DNA from: CAZJCK01 sp964544635
Lineage (GTDB): Bacteria > Zixibacteria > MSB-5A5 > GN15 > FEB-12
Assembly: GCA_964544635.1 (NCBI GenBank)
Contig: CAZJCK010000026.1
Location: forward strand, 1 to 44,915
Length of the DNA: 44,915 nt
Reading direction: 5' to 3'
Below, one piece after another: positions 42,652-44,915 of this stretch (position 1 is its first letter; every line of letters begins with the position of its first letter). Under the pieces are notes generated by a model that was given only the letters and a program-made list of their open reading frames with translations, searched no databases and had not been told where the DNA came from. The translations under genes and the position numbers were made by a program.

Positions 42652-42677
42652 GACGTTGCAGAACGGTTGGCGTTACA
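42652..42677 (-). promoter_or_regulatory. Second putative ECF sigma promoter
   Basis: Minus strand TGTAACGC (42677-42670), 14 bases, CGTC (42655-42652), identical in boxes and spacing to the promoter before the YceI gene. It lies 40 bp beyond the anti-sigma stop codon and about 125 bp before the hairpin at 42500-42527, with no credible gene between, so it may produce a short RNA or act as a second operon promoter. Confidence 0.55.
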
Positions 42678-42716
42678 AGTTTTTACATACAGGTTCCGAT
42701 AAGTTTAAAGAGCGAG

Positions 42717-43040
42717 CTATGAAAGGTCGCGGTGCTTCCTGACGGCCTCGTCGATTTTGGTGCGGGCCTCAACGGAAAGGCTTTCCTCTTCGGTCGGCGG
42801 GGTATGCTCGTGGCGATGGATGATCTCCCGGATGAGCTCGAATTGCCTGCGATTGCGCTTACACCAGCGGCACATGGCGGTGTGCATGTTCAGACGCATC
42901 TTCTCGCTCGCTGACAGGTTGCGATCGAGGGATTCCGAGGTCAGGCGAGAGGCCTCGGCGCAGGAAAGCATGAGCCGGTTCATGGCGCCGACCATCATTC
43001 GTCGCAGCGGTGACATCGAGGGCTTGTTATCAGTGGTCAT
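42717..43040 (-). CDS. Soluble zinc-finger anti-sigma factor
   Basis: A 107-residue cytoplasmic protein without membrane segment. It contains the H-x3-C-x2-C zinc signature of anti-sigma factors (NMHTAMCRWCKR) with an upstream Cys (LSCAEASRL) as probable fourth ligand, followed by a charged helix. Proteins of this type bind and silence their partner ECF sigma factor and release it on a signal; soluble ZAS proteins often sense redox or metal stress through the Cys ligands. Its ATG at 43040 overlaps the sigma factor stop codon (ATGA), with GGAGG upstream inside the sigma gene. A longer frame to 43061 is less likely. The partner sigma is certain only by position. Confidence 0.85.
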   Translation of the reverse strand: MTTDNKPSMSPLRRMMVGAMNRLMLSCAEASRLTSESLDRNLSASEKMRLNMHTAMCRWCKRNRRQFELIREIIHRHEHTPPTEEESLSVEARTKIDEAVRKHRDLS

Positions 43041-43648
43041 GAGCGTGAACCTCCCATCCACTTTTTCTCCAGGCAGTGCCGCAAGTGTTTGCGGACGCGG
43101 TGCAACATTACTCGCAAATTGGTCGCGGAGATATCGAGGGTGTTACACACTTCTTTGCTGTCGAGTTGTTCGATTTCGCGCAGGACAAAGGCGGTCGACA
43201 GGCGCGGCTCGACACCGTCCAGGCACAGTGTCAGGTACTTCCAGAACTCTCGTTGTTCCGCGGCGTCGGAAGGATCGATTATCCAGTCGAGGGGGCGCCG
43301 CTCTTTCTTCCAGAGTCCCTCGGACGGTCCTGATGCATGGAAGTCGTCCTCGGCCACTGTTTGTGCGATGATCTCGCTGTCGGTTTCGACTTCGCGGGCG
43401 TGTTTGCGAAAGTAATCAATGATCTTGTGCTTGAGGATAGCCACCAGCCAGGTTCGTTCGTTGGACTGGCCGGCAAACTGTTCGCGCGCATTGAGGGCCG
43501 CCATAAGTGTTTCCTGGACCATGTCTTCAGCGGTGGCCTGGTTCCGGAGGCGCTTGAGAGCATAGCGATAGAGGTAGTCACCGTGCTCGGTAACCCAGGT
43601 GGCGGGATCGGACAATGTCGATGGCGAGGGTTTCTGTTTTTCGTCCAT
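43037..43648 (-). CDS. ECF-type RNA polymerase sigma factor
   Basis: A 203-residue sigma-70 family factor of the extracytoplasmic-function class. Region 2 spans about residues 20-85 (YLYRYALKRLRNQATAEDMVQET, then RTWLVAILKHKIIDYFRKHARE, the -10 binding part). A linker of about 55 residues follows, somewhat longer than usual (FHASGPSEGLWKKERRPLDW). Region 4 spans about 140-195 (LSTAFVLREIEQLDSKEVCNTLDISATNLRVMLHRVRKHLR), with the helix-turn-helix for the -35 box. It is co-transcribed with the anti-sigma gene. The two TGTAACGC-N14-CGTC elements downstream are its likely targets. No such element was found before its own gene. Confidence 0.92.
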   Translation of the reverse strand: MDEKQKPSPSTLSDPATWVTEHGDYLYRYALKRLRNQATAEDMVQETLMAALNAREQFAGQSNERTWLVAILKHKIIDYFRKHAREVETDSEIIAQTVAEDDFHASGPSEGLWKKERRPLDWIIDPSDAAEQREFWKYLTLCLDGVEPRLSTAFVLREIEQLDSKEVCNTLDISATNLRVMLHRVRKHLRHCLEKKWMGGSRS

Positions 43649-43719
43649 TCGTGCTCGGATTCAGTAATGAGGTCTTTGTGTTGTCATAACCGAGAATTGA
43701 AGCTGAAGTTTACGGAATT

Positions 43720-43737
43720 TTCGGCGGGCATGCCGAA
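43720..43737. promoter_or_regulatory. Inverted repeat between the divergent sigma factor and DUF418 genes
   Basis: TTCGGC-GGGCAT-GCCGAA, a perfect 6-bp inverted repeat in the 162-bp divergent intergenic space. It could be an operator or a short hairpin. It overlaps a decamer (CGAAGTACCG, 43734-43743) that recurs next to the YceI promoter. Confidence 0.4.
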
Positions 43738-43810
43738 GTACCGTCATCGGGACTTGACACCGGGCAACTAACATGGATATTTGAAGAACATATAAAGTGC
43801 GGGAGGGTAT

Positions 43811-44915
43811 GTGGAACAGGCAACAACGCCTGTGGCACCGGAACTCAGGCCGGCCCCGGTGACTTTACAGGATCGCATTGTATCGCTCGATGTTCTGCGC
43901 GGGGTAGCGATTCTTGGCATTCTGCTGATGAACATACGTATGTTCGCAATGCCGTCGGAGGCGTATTTCAATCCGATGGCATACGGTGATATGGAGGGGG
44001 TGAACCGGTTCGTCTGGTTTTTGACGTCGATCTTCGCCGACGGTAAGTTCCTGGCGATTTTCTCCATGTTGTTCGGGGCGGGGATCGTGCTGATGGGTTA
44101 TCGCATGGAGATGTCGGGCCGCAAGCCCGGACGCATTCATTACCGTCGAATGTTCTGGCTGCTGGTGATCGGGATTGTGCATGCCTACTTCATCTGGCCG
44201 GGCGACATCCTGGTGATGTACGCGTTGACGGCGATGATTATCTATCGGCTGTGGCGACGTTCGGCCAGGACGTTAATTATCATCGCGATGTGTGTAGCGG
44301 TGTTTCATACGTTCTTGTATCTGTTCTTCAGTTGGTCGATACAGTTCTGGCCGGCCGAGGCGACTGCGCAGATAAATAAAGGCTGGGCGCCGACGCCAGA
44401 ACAGGTTGCGACGGTACTCGAGGCGTATCGGGGTGGTTACACCGACAGCCTCGGCAACCGTGTCGAAGAGGCTCTGTATATGCATACCGGCGGCTATGCA
44501 TTCTGGGCGTTCTGGCGGATATCGGCACTGATGCTTTTCGGTATGGCGCTGATGAAGTGGGAAGTGCTGAGTGCACAACGTTCCAGGAGATTCTATGGCT
44601 GGATGGTCGGTGCCGGCTTGCCGGTGGGGCTGGCGATCATCGCGGTGGGGTTGCATCAGAATTTTGCGCATGAATGGGATATAGCGTATTCCTTCTTCGC
44701 CGGCATGCAGTTCAATCTGTGGGGAGCGCTGTTTGTCGCTGCGGCGTATATTGGAATCGTGATGCTGATTGTGAAGTCGGATCGATTTGCGGGCTTCAAG
44801 CGGGTCATGGCCAGAGTCGGACGGATGGCGTTTACCAATTACCTGTTGCAGTCGGTGATCTGTACGCTGCTGTTCTATGGGTATGGACTGGGCTGGTACG
44901 GTTCGGCGTCGCACG
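43811..44915 (+). CDS. DUF418-type membrane protein, cut by the window end
   Basis: At least 368 residues; the frame is open to the last base. The N-terminal RIVSLDVLRGVAILGILLMNI is the signature opening of the YeiB/DUF418 family, followed by IFADGKFLAIFSMLFGAGIVLM, HYRRMFWLLVIGIVHAYFIWPGDILVMYAL and, near the end, AFTNYLLQSVICTLLFYGYGLGWYG, all typical of the family. About eight membrane segments are visible. The family is uncharacterised at the biochemical level but related to acyltransferase-like membrane proteins. The start is GTG 43811 with GGGAGG five bases upstream; an in-frame stop lies at 43793. A possible TTGACA box near 43754 could be its promoter. It is divergent from the ECF sigma gene. 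Confidence 0.9.
   Translation, partial: MEQATTPVAPELRPAPVTLQDRIVSLDVLRGVAILGILLMNIRMFAMPSEAYFNPMAYGDMEGVNRFVWFLTSIFADGKFLAIFSMLFGAGIVLMGYRMEMSGRKPGRIHYRRMFWLLVIGIVHAYFIWPGDILVMYALTAMIIYRLWRRSARTLIIIAMCVAVFHTFLYLFFSWSIQFWPAEATAQINKGWAPTPEQVATVLEAYRGGYTDSLGNRVEEALYMHTGGYAFWAFWRISALMLFGMALMKWEVLSAQRSRRFYGWMVGAGLPVGLAIIAVGLHQNFAHEWDIAYSFFAGMQFNLWGALFVAAAYIGIVMLIVKSDRFAGFKRVMARVGRMAFTNYLLQSVICTLLFYGYGLGWYGSASH

Larger units (their letters stand above)
42340..42716. other. 377-bp intergenic region between the anti-sigma gene and the YceI gene
   Basis: Carries two ECF-type promoters in the minus orientation (42414-42439 and 42652-42677) and a strong hairpin between them (42500-42527). Short open frames here (for example one with a CPYCG motif near 42550) run through the hairpin and the promoter and have no ribosome binding site, so I do not call them genes. 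Confidence 0.7.

Overview
The window looks like part of an uncultured Gram-negative chromosome, most likely a member of the FCB superphylum; Zixibacteria-like is my guess, from family content only. Reasons: moderately high GC, many outer-membrane proteins, a TamA/TamB pair, DUF11-repeat surface proteins, an RND efflux operon, TPR-rich signalling proteins and sigma-54 regulation. No rRNA, tRNA, CRISPR array, transposase or phage gene was seen. One 100-N assembly gap (41512-41611) interrupts a tandem repeat inside a gene.

Layout. 1-3.6 kb: a small outer-membrane barrel, an EamA-type permease and a DEAD-box RNA helicase, all on the minus strand. 3.7-11 kb: a two-gene surface operon with an 852-aa predicted barrel followed by a 1547-aa protein of serial DUF11 repeats with an internal OmpA-type peptidoglycan-binding domain. 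11.3-18.2 kb: an Acg-like nitroreductase, then a tripartite efflux operon (adaptor, RND pump, TolC-like channel). 18.4-25.5 kb: carbohydrate and envelope metabolism, with an unusual 1173-aa GH13 enzyme carrying a histone-H1-like Lys/Ala linker, an LpxH-like phosphoesterase, a GT21-like glycosyltransferase and a GH1 beta-glycosidase. 25.6-27.3 kb: glnS on the plus strand.

27.6-32.8 kb is a signalling cassette: a sigma-54 enhancer-binding protein with a degenerate receiver domain. Just after its stop codon lie two perfect GGAAC-N5-GTTCC inverted repeats and a canonical -24/-12 promoter, which drives a lipoprotein, a TPR protein and a TPR/HD-GYP cyclic-di-GMP phosphodiesterase-type protein. 32.8-39.9 kb is an envelope-assembly operon, tamA-tamB-yihY, on the minus strand.

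40.1-43.6 kb holds the most original part. An ECF sigma factor and a soluble zinc-finger anti-sigma factor precede an operon of a secreted YceI-domain protein with tandem NPCNPCGGKAM repeats, a secreted true formylglycine-generating enzyme (FGE) homologue with the catalytic Cys-x4-Cys pair, and a small membrane protein. The intergenic region carries two copies of TGTAACGC-N14-CGTC, an ECF-type promoter. One sits in front of the YceI-FGE operon; the other lies upstream of a strong hairpin and might make a short RNA. I propose that this is an ECF-controlled system in which a copper-dependent FGE and a Cys-Pro repeat protein work together, either as enzyme and substrate or as enzyme and metal carrier. 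The window ends inside a DUF418-type membrane protein on the plus strand.

Three related GC-rich hairpin repeats lie within 10 bp of the stop codons of the tolC-like, nitroreductase and GH13 genes.
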